This document shows positions 8,906 through 20,019 of a stretch of DNA of 64,000 nt, one piece after another; the stretch's first letter is position 1, and each line of letters begins with the position of its first letter. The translations under genes and the position numbers were made by a program. Below the pieces are notes generated by a model that saw only the letters and a list, made by a program, of their open reading frames with translations, searched no databases and was not told where the DNA came from. Origin of the DNA: Trichodelitschia bisporula (Eukaryota > Ascomycota > Dothideomycetes > Phaeotrichales > Phaeotrichaceae); the NCBI GenBank assembly GCA_010356995.1, contig ML996688.1, positions 1,834,579 to 1,898,578 of the forward strand. The letters run 5' to 3'.

Positions 8906-9644
8906 TGTGGTGGTTGTGTCGTTGACGCCTCAGGGTGTGTCCGGTGTACAGATGGTGAGCGGCGGCGAACGGTGTTTTGTCAAAGGTAGGTATCCAAGGA
9001 GCGGAGAGAATGAAGTGGCGGACAAGAAGGTCAACACAAAGCTCTTCTCTCCCCCTCAAATGTCGCGGTTCTCGTGCTGCATAGTTCGTGTTTGGGGCTG
9101 AGCGAGGCAGAAGCCAGACGCGCTGCTGGGCGGATGCGAAGAAAGGGAGAGAGTCTAGTCCGAGCGCCTGAGCCCAGCTGGAGGCTGAAAATGCACGTCT
9201 CCGCCCTAAAAATAGTGGCGGAGCGGAGGCGCGGCGCTTTATTGCCGGCATGGGTGCTCGCGTGGATACTGGCGAGGCGGTTGGTGGATGGGTTTTGATA
9301 GACATGAGATGGGAGGAGGGAATGAAGCCGAGCAATGCATGCAAGAACAGTAAACATTGACAAATCGTGGTGTTTAGTCCCATCCGTCGCCATGACGCGT
9401 GAGATCTGGCCCTCCATGAGGCGACAAGGCACATGGCGGCGTGGCGTTAAGGCCGAAAGTCTAGACGATGCCAAGGCGGCTGTGAGGCGACAAGGCGACA
9501 AGGCGACAAGGCGACAAGAAAACAAGGCCATCAATTGTTTCTCAGGCATCAATCCGACCCCACCAAAGACCCCGCCTCGGCCCATGATTTTCACTCCACC
9601 ACGCAGCTGCATCACAGCTACAGTACACCATCACGACCGCCAGA
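8906..9644. other. Intergenic, divergent promoters of MARVEL and DUF89 genes
   Basis: No gene seen. A microsatellite of four perfect AGGCGACA 8-mers lies at 9485-9518, with a related fragment near 9420. Confidence 0.6.
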
Positions 9645-11167
9645 ATGTCGTCCATAACCGCCTCCGATCCCAAGATTGGTAGGTCTACTCTCCTCCCTGT
9701 TAATCAGTACCGCTGACCCTTACCCCACAGCGCCGTATTCCACCTCCAACACTCTCTCCTTCGCCTACCCCTCCGCCCGCGACCGCTGGCCCATAATCCT
9801 AACCCAAGGAATCGACGACCTGCACCGCGCCACCGCCTTGCTCCCAGACTCCCCCAAGTGCACAGAGGGCAAGACCCTCATCGCCTCCCTCGCAAAGCTA
9901 AAGTACGAGCTGCAGCACAATCGCCCACTGACGCCTTTGCCGGATGATGGCCTCCCCGATATCGAGGCGTATAATGCGGAGCTCGAGGGCCTGAGTCCGT
10001 TAAGCTGGTTCGATGGACCGTGGTTGTTTGTCGAGTGTTATTTGTACCGGTGCGCGGCGCTCCGTCCTTGAAAGAAAGGGGCTAACATGAGCAGGTAGAC
10101 GCCTGCAGCAGCTCTTCACGCTGAGCACGCATTGGAAGGCGTATGACATCTTCCACGCCACCAAGACCACCGCGCTGCGCTCGTCCCGGCGGGCCATAAT
10201 CGAGCTCGCCACGCACTTCAAAGCCATCACCCAATCTCTGTCCTCCTCTTCCTTCCCGAGCGAAGAAGACAGGGAAAAAGCCGCCCTCCTCCTCTTCCAA
10301 GAAGTATCCCTCATCAGCCTCTGGGGCAACGCAACCGACCTCTCTCTCCTCCCCGACCTCTCCCACTCCGCGTTACAAAAACTCCAAGGCGCCGCCGCAC
10401 GGCAAGCCTCCGCCGGGAATCTCCTCGCCAACGACCTCCCCGCCGCCTTCGAGGTCCTCCGCGGCCTCCAAAAAGCCGGCAAGCCGCGCCGCGTGGATAT
10501 CGTGCTCGACAATGCGGGGTTTGAACTGTACGTCGACCTTGTCCTGGCGGCGTATCTGCTCGTGGCGGGGCTGGCGGATAGTGTTATCCTGCGCCCGAAG
10601 AGCATGCCCTGGTTTGTGAGCGATGTGGTTGCTGCGGATTTGTACGGGTTGTTGAATGCGCTTGCCGATCCGGCGTTTTTTGGGGATGATGTTGCCGAGG
10701 CCGAGGCTGCGGATTTACGGTTCTTGTTTGAGAAACTGAGTGTGTTGCATGCGGAGGGCCAGATGATTCTCCGCCCTGATGCGTTCTGGACGAGCGCGCA
10801 TAGTTTCTGGCGGCTCCCGAGCCAGGCGCCGGATCTATGGGGTGATTTGAAGGATGCGGCGCTTGTGGTGTTTAAGGGGGATTTGAATTACCGGAAACTG
10901 GTGGGGGATGTGATGTGGCCGCCTACGACGCCGTTTAGTGAGGCTATTGGCCCGTTGAATGAGGGGCTGAGGGTGCTGGCGCTGCGGACGTGTAAGGGGG
11001 ATGTTGTGGTTGGGTTGCCGGAGGGGAGGGATGAGGAGTTGAGGCACACGGAGGGTGCGGCGGGGCAGTTTGATGAAGAAGCGAAGAAGGATGATAAGGC
11101 GAGGCGGTGGGCGTGGTGTGGGAAGTGGGCGGTTGTGCAGTTTGCGGATGGGAAGGGGGGGGAGTAG
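9645..11167 (+). CDS. DUF89 / ARMT1-like damage-control phosphatase
   Basis: Three exons: 9645-9678, 9731-10049 and 10099-11167, giving 473 residues. The family comprises metal-dependent phosphatases that remove damaged or excess phosphometabolites (yeast YMR027W; human ARMT1), probably cytosolic. Recognisable blocks are the N-terminal YPSARDRWPIILTQGIDDLHR, SWFDGPWLFVECYLYRRL, the core VDIVLDNAGFELYVDL with the metal-binding Asp-Asn pair, then SMPWFVSDV and the C-terminal FKGDLNYRKLVGD with the acidic/Asn residues that complete the site. All key motifs are present. The gene faces VPS18, leaving only 85 bp between the two stop codons. The second intron uses acceptor 'caggtag', chosen because only it keeps YRRLQQL in frame. 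Confidence 0.92.
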
Positions 11168-11252
11168 CGAGGAACGGGACATATGGGTGATATGTACGGG
11201 ATTAGACGGCTTCATTAGACGTAGATAGGTGGGTATCGTAGTACGGGTCTCG

Positions 11253-14245
11253 CTATAGCGCCCATTCATCCACCGTCTCATTCGGACTCACGAACGGGAC
11301 ATCGATCTGCTTGACCGCCAGCTCAGAGCAGAGCACACTATCACACGATTAGCCCCGTCCCCACACCCCGCAATCTCAAAGTGTACTCACCAACTCCCCC
11401 CAACCAACTCATCCAACTCCCTCGCCTTCCGTTCCCTCCCCCTCCCCCCATGCACCCCATTCGCAATCTCCCCCTGCAACTCGCGAATCCTGCGCCCCTT
11501 CCCCAGCCCCGCCAGCTCAACAACCTTCCCAGCAAGACAATCCGCATGAAACGCATGCTGACACGGGAATACAAAGAACGCGCGTACAACGAGGGGCATC
11601 CGGCACACAAAACACTTCTCCCCCGGCGCCACCACCGCACACCGTCCCCGCAGGGCGCGCACCTCGCTCCGAATGTGTCCTGCGGCGCGCGCCGCGGCAT
11701 CCATATCCGCCTTCAACCCGTCGATATGCGCGCTATACCCCTCGAGCGCGTGGCAAATTTCCTCTTTGAAATCATCAATGAGGACGAAGTCTGGGAAAAA
11801 CGGAATCAGGTCCTCGATCCTGAGCAACGGACATCGCTGCAAAAAGCTCAACGCGCTTGAGATCCGCGCTTCTTGCCGGATTACCTGCCGCGCTATTGCT
11901 AACCAGAGTTTCTTTTGTGAGGCCGGGGGGGCAGTGTCAGCGACGCTAGCCGCGAGGTCGATTTCGTTGTGCGCCAGCGCCAGCGCGACGGCGGCGCCCT
12001 GGCTGCCCATGCTCGTGTGCAGTTGCACGCAGGAATGGACGCGCGTGTGCTGCATGCACAACCTCAATGCAAAATCCGCATCGTACGGCGAGTCCGCCGG
12101 TGGATTAGCGCGGAGGTACGCCAGCAGCGCAGATTCGTCGCGGGTCGGGGCCGCGGCGTAGATCGAGATGAGCGTATTGTGCACCGCCGGAGAGAGGGAG
12201 TCCAGGCTCGTGATTACGAAGTTGAGATACCGGACGGCTTGGTTCTGGGACAGGGAGACGCTGGTTAGGGTTGTGTAGTGGAGGAGGGCGGGGATGAGGC
12301 GCTCCGGGTCGAGGTTTGTTTGCCGCATGAGGATGTCGACTAGTTCGGCGGGGACGTGGGCCATGAGCACGGCGGCGTATTTGTAGAAGGTTTCGGGGGC
12401 GGATTGTTTCTGCAAGACATCGAGGGCGGCAGGCCAGCGCTCGCGCTGCACCCAGTACGCGAGGACGTAATTGTGGTCCTGCACCGCCGTCGCGAAGAAG
12501 AGCAATTCCTCCTCACGGCCATGGCTGCTGATAACCTCATACGTCGTCTTCACATCCAAATCCGCCCTGTACCTCGTCGCAAACTCCTGAAACTCCTTCC
12601 GCACAACGCTGAGCAGTCCCTCGCTAGCCTTCGCATCGACTCCAGCCGCAAGCTCCGCCTTCGTAGTAATCGTGTCGTCGAGCTCGTTCAGCTTCGCCAT
12701 GTACAGCTCGACCAGCCACGCCGCGACCATGACGCGCTGCATCGTAGCCGCCTTCTTCAGCGTCGCGAGCTTAGTGAGCAAGTACTTGCGCAGCGCGTCG
12801 TGCTCGCCCTTGTCTATGAACGTAAGCGCGACTTGCTCGAAGGGCTTCGCGCTGCGCCCGTACACCGCCGCTGCCTCGAGAAACTGGCCCTTGTTCACGA
12901 GATAATCGCCCGACGCCGTAGCGACCGCATTCTTCTGCGCGCCGTCGCGGGCATACTGGCTCGCGGCGTCGAACTGCTGCGCCGCGAGCATGATGCGCCA
13001 TATATCGCGGCTCTCCTCGTGCGCCGCGATCTCAAAGACCTCCTCGCGCGTCAGCAGCCAGAACGTGTTCTTCTTCACGTCCGCGAAGAGGCCGAGGTCG
13101 CTCTGGCCCGGGGCGAGAACCAGCTGGTCCAGCACGACTGCATCGTCGAGCACGTTCGTCCCCACGATGCGCCCCTCGACTAGCTGTAAAATGTGCCACT
13201 GGCTCAAAATCATCGACGTAGCCGGCTCCTGCGTCGCGCGCGGCCGCCCACTCGGCGCAATCGACGGAGGCAGCTGTGTGCGCGGGAGGAGCTTCGCCTC
13301 CGAGAAGACGCGCTCTCCGAGATCGCTCACCTCGCCGGTAGTGAGCAGTTTCCCGCGCAGCACGCCCTGCGATGAGAGCCAGGCGAAGGAGCGCTCCGCC
13401 ACCGCCTCTGGGCCACTCAGCCCTTGCGTTTCAGGCGAAATGGCGAGCATACACGCCCCCGGCGCCGACGACCCATTCTCGCGCACGGCGGGGGCTTCAT
13501 GCTCGAAGAAGCGGGAGAAGATGGCGGCGCTGCCCTCATGCGCATGTGCCGCCGCCTTGCCGGCGAAGTGCAACAGGCGCTGCGGGGTAGCGACAAGCAC
13601 GCGCCAGGCGTTAGGGCGGGAGGGGAGAGTATCAGCGTAGATACCGACGACAGGCGCATCGCCGGCCTTGTACACGCCCTTTACGTATTTCTCTTCTCTC
13701 CTATAGAACTCCTGCGACGGCTCAATATACGTCTCGTAGACGTTACCGTCGAGCGTGCCGAGGAGGATCTCGCGCGTGGAAGCCGTGGGCTGGGAGGGAT
13801 GCCAGGCGACGCATTCGATCGAGACACCCTTTAAGCGGGAGAGGGGCTTGGGGTGCTTTGACTGGGAGTGCAGGTAGAAGTTCTCGCCCAGCGAAGTCGA
13901 GATAAGGAGATGCGAGGCCGTGGGGTCGAGGAACATGCGGCGAATGACGCCCACCTCGGAGGCCTTCTTCGGGAGGTCAATGTCCTCGATCTCGCCCGCA
14001 TTCTCGAGGTCTGGCAGTTAGAAAACAAGCAACCCGGAGCGCAAGGCCCACGCACCTATCCGTAGAATACGGCCTGTCGAAAACGCGAGGATGATGGCAT
14101 TGTTGGCCACCTGCGCCGCGACAAAGTCCGAGGGCCGCGAGAATTGCAGCTGGACACGCTCGACGTTGAAGATGGGGAGGGCGGCGTCGGAGGCGTCTTG
14201 GAAGTCGGAGGCGGGGACGTAGCCGCTGGCGGGGACGATGGACAT
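11253..14245 (-). CDS. VPS18: Vps18/Pep3, HOPS/CORVET tethering subunit
   Basis: Three exons (14245-14056, 14010-11391, 11337-11253) encode 964 residues, the usual size. Vps18 is a core subunit of the HOPS and CORVET complexes that tether endosomes and vacuoles. The N-terminal half is the beta-propeller typical of the family, starting with NVERVQLQFSRPSDFVAAQVANN. The middle is the alpha-solenoid (clathrin-type repeats, for example RYRADLDVKTTYEVI and DLIPFFPDFVLIDDFKEEIC). The C-terminus is a RING: CFVC ... CQHAFHADC ... CVLC, with all expected metal ligands. The last intron splits the RING, and the final exon codes CVLCSELAVKQIDVPF. An upstream in-frame ATG at 14425 exists, but the start at 14245 fits the family N-terminus. 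Confidence 0.95.
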
Positions 14246-15193
14246 GGTGACTACGGCATGGGAGTGGCGGTGGTGGTAGAGAGGAAGAGCCGAAGAAGAT
14301 GACGGGACACGGTACTGTATTATTGTTTGCGGTGGAGGTGGAGCCGTGATGTCCAGCCAAGGTTCAAGCTGCCGGTGCTCGTGATAGCTTGATACTGAGG
14401 CAGCAAAACTTGGAACCTTAGGCATACATAATTACATCAGCGGAGTTTCTGCCTTGCCCCTTTTCTCCCTCTGCAAGGCAGCAACAGCCTCAGCGATCAG
14501 GCACCACGACCAAAACAAGTCAAGCCGTTTTCCGGGAAGGAACTCGCCACCCAAGCCCTCGCCTTCCCCCCACCCAAACTCGCGCACCTCCTCCCGCCGG
14601 GCAAGAGAGAGCGGTGACTCGTAACCACGAAAACTTCTTCCCATCAACACCGCAAGGTATCTCATCAAACTTCATCACTCTCTCATCGCTGTTCCTCTTT
14701 TACATCCATCCTGCACTGTTACCCATCACATTTGCAGCGAATTTTCCTCCTCTACCGCGGCAAACGTGTCCTCTTCTTTGGGGTGCAGTCATCGCCCCCC
14801 AGTCTCCTCCCCTCACCCGACCACGCTACCTCACTGCGACAAACAACCCCCCCCCGGCCTCGGCCAAAAAAATCTCTGCACCCACAACAAACTTTCCCGC
14901 CCCGCGCGCCGAGCAAAGCCAAGCTTTCCGCTCCACGCTCCACGCTCCTCTGCTGCTAAGAATTCCGCCTTGTCTCCGCTCCACCCCGCAACCACAAACA
15001 TCAATCGTGCAGAGAATCACCAACATCAACACCCGCAACTAACACACGCTAGAGTAATTGCTACAGCTGCTTGCACCGTAGCTGTTTCCACTCAGCACCA
15101 CATCAATCGTGCAGAGAATCACCAACATTAACACCAACAAGACGCGCTAGAATAACTGGTGCAGTTGCTTGCTCCCGCTCGGCAATCGTCGCC
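14246..15193. other. Intergenic, divergent VPS18/EPL1 promoter region
   Basis: No gene seen. Long CT/CA-rich tracts typical of fungal leaders, plus a duplicated 75-bp segment near EPL1. Confidence 0.6.
14999..15172 (+). repeat. Imperfect direct repeat in the EPL1 leader
   Basis: About 75 bp at 14999-15074 recurs at 15101-15172, both beginning CATCAATCGTGCAGAGAATC and ending in a GCTTGC word, with small differences. It lies within 200 bp of the EPL1 start and is probably transcribed. Confidence 0.8.
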
Positions 15194-17051
15194 ATGGCGA
15201 CTCGCGCCACGGGTCAGCGCTTCCGGCAGCGTAAGCTGTCGATGAAGCAGGTGCTCTCCATCGTCGCGGAAGAGGACTTCGCCTCGGGCTTCGACGACGC
15301 CCAGCGCCCAGTCCAGAAGGTGGAGACGGGTGTTGAAAAGGGGGAGGAGACGGTGAGTTCGCGCGGATTTGCTTCGTGATCCCGTGACAACTAACGCAGC
15401 CTAGGAACACCATCTCCAGGCCGTGATCTCTGCCACGGCGGCCGGTAAGAAGGCCACGCTGTATATCCCCACGCCGGATGTCAATCCGTGCAGAAAGCGG
15501 GATTTCAGCGCGGCCTACCGGCCGGACTTCAAGCAACCGCTCTCGTTCATTAAGTCCTCCCAGACGGTCGAAGATCTGATCGGTCCGGCGTATTGTGCCG
15601 ACCGTGAAGATATCGAAAGTGTGGAGCGGGTTGTCTCCGGTATCCACCTTGGCTTAGGTGATACCCCCAAGCGGCGTATGGTTCTCGAAGCCTTCGAGTT
15701 GCTCTTCACCCACTTCGAGGAGCGAGCGGCAGAATCTGCCTCCGACCCGGGTCCACCTCTCCCGTTCGAGCAAATGGGCGTTGGAGAGTCCAAGTACGTC
15801 AAGCAGATGGTACCTCGTTTTGCGAAGGACCTGGAGTTCATAAAGAACGTGTACGAAATCTGGGCCAGCAAGCGCTCCAAGAACGGCAACCGGCCGCTCA
15901 TGCCCACCCTCAAGTTCGAGCGCAATGCCGAGACCGACGATGCAGACCCCTACGTTTGCTTCCGTCGCCGGGAGATCCGGCAAGTGCGGCGCACCCGCGG
16001 CGGCCTCGTCCAGGGGCAGGATAAGCTGAAGAGACTGCGCGTCGAAGTCGAATCGAGCCGCCAGCTGCAGTACAAGGCGGCGGAACGTGAGGAGACCGCA
16101 AAGGAGCGCCTGCGCGTCCAGCGCAAGGTCGTGACCGAGCGCCAGAACCTCAAGCGCCTCAAGCGCCAACTGGGCATCCGAGAGTCCGACGAGGACCTGA
16201 TGATCGATCGCAAGGTATGTGTCCCGTCTGAAGCCGCTTTTTCCGTAGCCAACACTCCGCAGGAGCCCGCTCCCAAACCCAAGCCCAAGATCGATGCCAC
16301 CGTCATTCAGCGTGGCACCGTGCCGGGCATGGTGCCCAAGGCACCACTAGTGCGTGCCGATGGCCGCCCACCAGACTCAGATCTGGTCCAACTGACCGAG
16401 GAGAAGGCACGCAAGGATGCCGCGATTTCCTCGGTCATCCAAGAGAGCATGTTGAAACACCGCACGTGGAACACCGACTGGGTCGACCTGACCTGGCGGC
16501 CAATCACGCCGCCCACCGACCAAGCCGCGGCCAAGCCGGGGTACCGCACAGCAGTGACCGAGTTCCTGCCATCTCCTCCAAGCAGCGTCAGCGATGCCGA
16601 AGATGTCGGCATGACCGACGGGGGGCGCACCCCCAAAACCACCATCAGCGAGCGTTCGAACTTCCCGATCCGATATGCCTCGCCCGCTCCAGAATCCGAT
16701 GTCCAGGTGCCGCGCGCGTCGTATCGTCGCCGTGTGGGCCGGGGCGGCCGTCTCTTCGTAGACCGCCGCGGTGTGCGGCAACCGGTGCGCGATGACGCAC
16801 CACGCTCGCCGCTTGATTCGCCTGCAACTGAGCGCCTAGCCGACGCATTTTACTACGACATAGACTCTGACGAAGAGGCAGACACCTACTTCGCCGATGC
16901 CTACGACGAGTGGAACATTAAGTACCGCGTTGCCTTTGCGCATCTTCCCAGCAGGGGCACCCAGGCCCAGGGTGGATCAGCCGAGGCTGTAAATGGAGGA
17001 CAGCAGCGGCCGAAGATCATGGGCGCGCCGGCCGGCATGAAACGGGAGTAA
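15194..17051 (+). CDS. EPL1: Enhancer of polycomb homologue, NuA4 subunit Epl1
   Basis: Exons 15194-15352, 15405-16214 and 16263-17051 give 585 residues. Epl1 scaffolds the Esa1 acetyltransferase in the NuA4 and Piccolo complexes in the nucleus. The N-terminal EPcA region shows RQRKLSMKQVLSIV, then VEKGEEVEHHLQAV-like sequence (here GVEKGEETEHHLQAV), then YIPTPD, a divergent middle and a basic coiled region (RVQRKVVTERQNLKRLKRQL). The second intron (16215-16262, 48 nt, GTATGT...CAG) is a multiple of three without stops, so the frame also stays open if it is retained. I favour splicing because the donor and acceptor are consensus. The C-terminal tail is Pro/Asp-rich and less conserved. EPL1 is divergent from VPS18. 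Confidence 0.9.
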
Positions 17052-19021
17052 GCGAAGTCGTCCGACATCTTGCGGTCACCGGTGTTGAACTCCGTGGCCT
17101 TTTGTATTTGTATTCAAGGATTCCCCTGTACTTGTGGAGCGTTATGGCGGTGTTCGGGTTGGGGGGGTGGGAGGTCTGGCGGCGATTTCAAGGTTTCATG
17201 GGTGGCGGGTTGTCGGTTTTGCGGTGGGCGCTGGGCGCTGGTTAGGCGGGTTTTTGTGTCCGTGGATAGATTGGGCGTGTGCCTGGTCCTGCTCCAGCAA
17301 TGGAGAACTTTGTATGTGTGCATGATGTTGCCTTGGTGTTGTTGCCGTGATGTCTTCGCCGAACGGGATTGTTCGTGTCGTCCTCGATCGTCATCTGGCC
17401 GTGATCCGGGGGCTGGTAGCAGAGGAGCTGAGAGTCCGCTGTACGCGGCGCCAGCTGAGATGCGGTGTGCGGGGTCCATATAATAACCAGCGAGGAAGCC
17501 AGCTGTTCGCCATCCGCTCGTGCCTCCGTGCTCAGTATCGGGGATCGTGCTGGCGGTCCCAAAGACCGGGGGAAAATATCGCCACGATACGTATCGAATC
17601 CTTCGTGCTTGAGTGTCCGTGGTGAGTGATCGTCGTATTCCATAAGCTTGCTAAAGCGATTTTGAATTCCTGTAAGCTGTCAGCTTTGAACTGGGTCTTG
17701 GTGGAGGGGCTTTGTGGCGGTTTCTTCGTCGGAGGCTAGCTTACGGTTTGTGCTCCGCTGGACTAATTGAAAGAGATGCTGTCAAGGACGAACAAGCGCC
17801 GACGTCCGTAGGATTGTCCAACTCGTCCCCGTGGCGAAGCTGCTCGGTAGAGGTGAGGAATTCCTCTCGGAAGCCTTTGTCGTGGCAAGCTCGCGCTCGA
17901 AGGAGGGGAAAAGAGAGAGGGAAATATGGGACGAGAAGAGGATCTCAGCTCCATAGCTCAAAGAGCATAGTCATGAGCGCCAGTCCACCGGCCGTTCAGC
18001 AGAACCCCGAGTGGAATATTCCCCTCCACTCTGCTCCCCATCCAACGCACTCTCACCCCAACCGCCGGGCAAAAGAAGTCGAAAAAGGCAGCTCCATTTC
18101 CAGGCAGCAGAAGAAAGAAAACCGGTCGGAATCTCCACAGTTAAAGAGACAGGATGGTGAGTATGAGGGGAGGTGAGAAAAGAGCGGCTCGCACTCTGCA
18201 ATATTAATGCTGCGTCTGTAGCGGCTTCGAGGCGGTTAAGCGGGGAAGGTGGCCGGGGGTCCTTTTGGTGGGCTTGGCTGGGCTGGATGGGGACTGAGAA
18301 AGTCGTTGCGCTGCTGAGTGGGGGTCTTGGTGGAAGGTGAGGCGGGGAGTTTGCATTGGTGGGGAGACCCTGTGAGCCTCGTGCAGGGGTGGCGTGGTGA
18401 GGTTTGGATTGGGAGTGAGGTTTGGATGGGGAATTGATGGGGGGATTGTGATATGATGTGTGAGTGAGCTTTGAGAGCGGGGGATGGAGCTGGATGTTAT
18501 TGTCTTACGGAAGGTTTCAAAATTCTCAATGAGAGATTTCTTGGAGGATGCAGAGCTCCTCGCGGGATCTGTTGCTATTGCCATAATAGCGGCTATCGTC
18601 ATATACTGGAAGCTCGCGCCCAATTTCGGCAACGAAATTCAGTACCGCAATATCTGATGTTTACAGTAGGCGGAGAAAATTGCGAGGGAAAGGATGTACA
18701 GCGCATGCTAGAGGTGAATGCCATAGCTATGGGGGCCAGATTGATGCTGCGCGGCCAGTGAGCTTCTATCAGCTTGGCAGAGTGACGGGAGCATTCAAAA
18801 CCGGCAGCAAAAGACGTCGAATGGCGACCCCAATTTATCTCCCTAGCATGCTGTGCTCTGCCCCTACATAAAGATATCTCCCATAGCGGTAGGGCCACCA
18901 ATTGTACACACCAGAGTCGGCTTCATACTTCCCGAGTGTTGAATACGCAATGCTAAGCCCGAGATATAATCCTTCCTCCCGCAACCTCTCTCACCACACT
19001 ACGACGAGCCCAGCTCGCCCA
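17052..19021. other. Gene-poor region between EPL1 and tRNA-Asp
   Basis: Apart from a doubtful 57-residue reading frame at 18484, I see no supported gene. Several 60-150-residue open frames occur on both strands, but they lack motifs and overlap one another. Confidence 0.5.
18484..18657 (+). CDS. Possible 57-residue single-pass membrane microprotein
   Basis: The short frame starts with ATG at 18484. After a polar N-terminus (FSMRDFLEDAELL) it has a clean hydrophobic helix, AGSVAIAIIAAIVIYW, then a short polar tail ending in QYRNI. This layout resembles small tail-anchored or mitochondrial membrane subunits, but I recognise no family. An upstream exon could exist: MSASPPAVQQ... starts at 17973 and ends at a GTGAGT donor near 18156. 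No convincing joining acceptor was found. It is weakly supported. Confidence 0.22.
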   Translation: MELDVIVLRKVSKFSMRDFLEDAELLAGSVAIAIIAAIVIYWKLAPNFGNEIQYRNI

Positions 19022-19093
19022 TCTTCCGTAGTCTAGTGGTCATGATTTCCGCTTGTCACGCGGACGGCCCGGGTTCGATTCCCGGCGGGAGAG
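19022..19093 (+). tRNA. tRNA-Asp (GTC)
   Basis: A 72-nt intronless tRNA. The acceptor TCTTCCG pairs with CGGGAGA (one G-T), the anticodon arm is TCCGC-TTGTCAC-GCGGA with anticodon GTC, the T arm is CCGGG-TTCGATT-CCCGG, and the discriminator is G. A T-run at 19096-19100 terminates Pol III. Confidence 0.96.
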
Positions 19094-19556
19094 ATCTTTT
19101 TGCCGTTTTCGAGGACGTCGGATGTGGATGTGTCGGATCGTGATTACGGAAGCGGGACTCAGCGCTGCGGGGGAGAGGTGTGATTGGCTGAATGGGAAGG
19201 CGGGTATGGTATTAGCGATGGTGATGGGCGAGGAGGGCCTGCTTTTTGATGGATTTGATAGGAGCTTGATATGGCCGGGGTGGAGATTGGGTGTTGACTG
19301 CGAGAGCAAGGAGAGCCCTCTATTTTGCGTGTCTGAGATCCCACTGGAGTCGGCGGTGATGGGGGATGTGCCAGCCTCGACGCAACCTAACCACCCTTCA
19401 CTGGAGCTCCACTCAAATGATGTTCCCTAGCCCACAATGAAGATTGGTTGTTGTTGAGAGGCGGCTCGCCGTTTCCTGGTTAGATCTGCTCACATGACCC
19501 ACAATGTGTATATATACCGGTTATCTAGCACATATTCTTCGAGCATTCCTCCCATC

Positions 19557-19771
19557 GTCCTTCCATCTTTAGGCGCCAGGATTTTGTCGTTTGAGAAGTA
19601 ATTGTCCGGAGACGTTATATCCGATGCGAATCTTAAGCCCGAAGGTAGTGGTTTCGTATGCTGCTGTACGAAGTCTTTGACTACCTGCAGACTTGAAATT
19701 CACTTGGGACGTAGCGTATCCCTCAACTACTTCTCAAACGACAAAAGCCTGGCGTCTAAACGCGGAGAGAC
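19557..19771. mobile_element. Palindromic MITE-like foldback element, copy 1
   Basis: About 215 bp forming one long imperfect inverted repeat. The left arm AGGCGCCAGGATTTTGTCGTT is mirrored by the complement of AACGACAAAAGCCTGGCGTCT on the right. Similarity between the arms continues through the middle (GCGAATCTTAAG... against ...CTTGAAATTCAC). No coding capacity. Terminal words GTC(T/C)TTCC/GGARAGAC are shared with copy 2. No target-site duplication could be fixed by eye. Confidence 0.65.
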
Positions 19772-19806
19772 TTACTGGATTCTTCGATGAGGTTTCTCCT
19801 CCTTTC

Positions 19807-20019
19807 GTCTTTCCATCTACAGGCGCCGGGACTTTGTCATTGGTACTACGATTGTTTGATATACTGTATCCGAAGTGAATCTTGAGTCCCAAAGTAGTGG
19901 TTTCGTATCTGCTGAGTGAAGCCTTCACTACCGGCAGACTTGAAATTCGCTTGGGACACAGCGTATCGGACAATTGCACGACCAATGACAAAATTCCGGG
20001 CGCCCAAACGCGGAAAGAC
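19807..20019. mobile_element. Palindromic MITE-like foldback element, copy 2
   Basis: About 213 bp, in the same orientation as copy 1, starting only 35 bp after it. The outer arms are GTCTTTCC...GGCGCCGGGACTTTGTCATTGG and CCAATGACAAAATTCCGGGCGCC...GGAAAGAC. It is colinear with copy 1 but clearly diverged, so the pair is either an old tandem duplication or two insertions at one site. Confidence 0.65.

Noticed and set aside
18204-18632. 142-codon minus-strand frame rich in Pro/Ser/Thr
   Set aside because: Low complexity; the opposite strand holds a more protein-like transmembrane segment.
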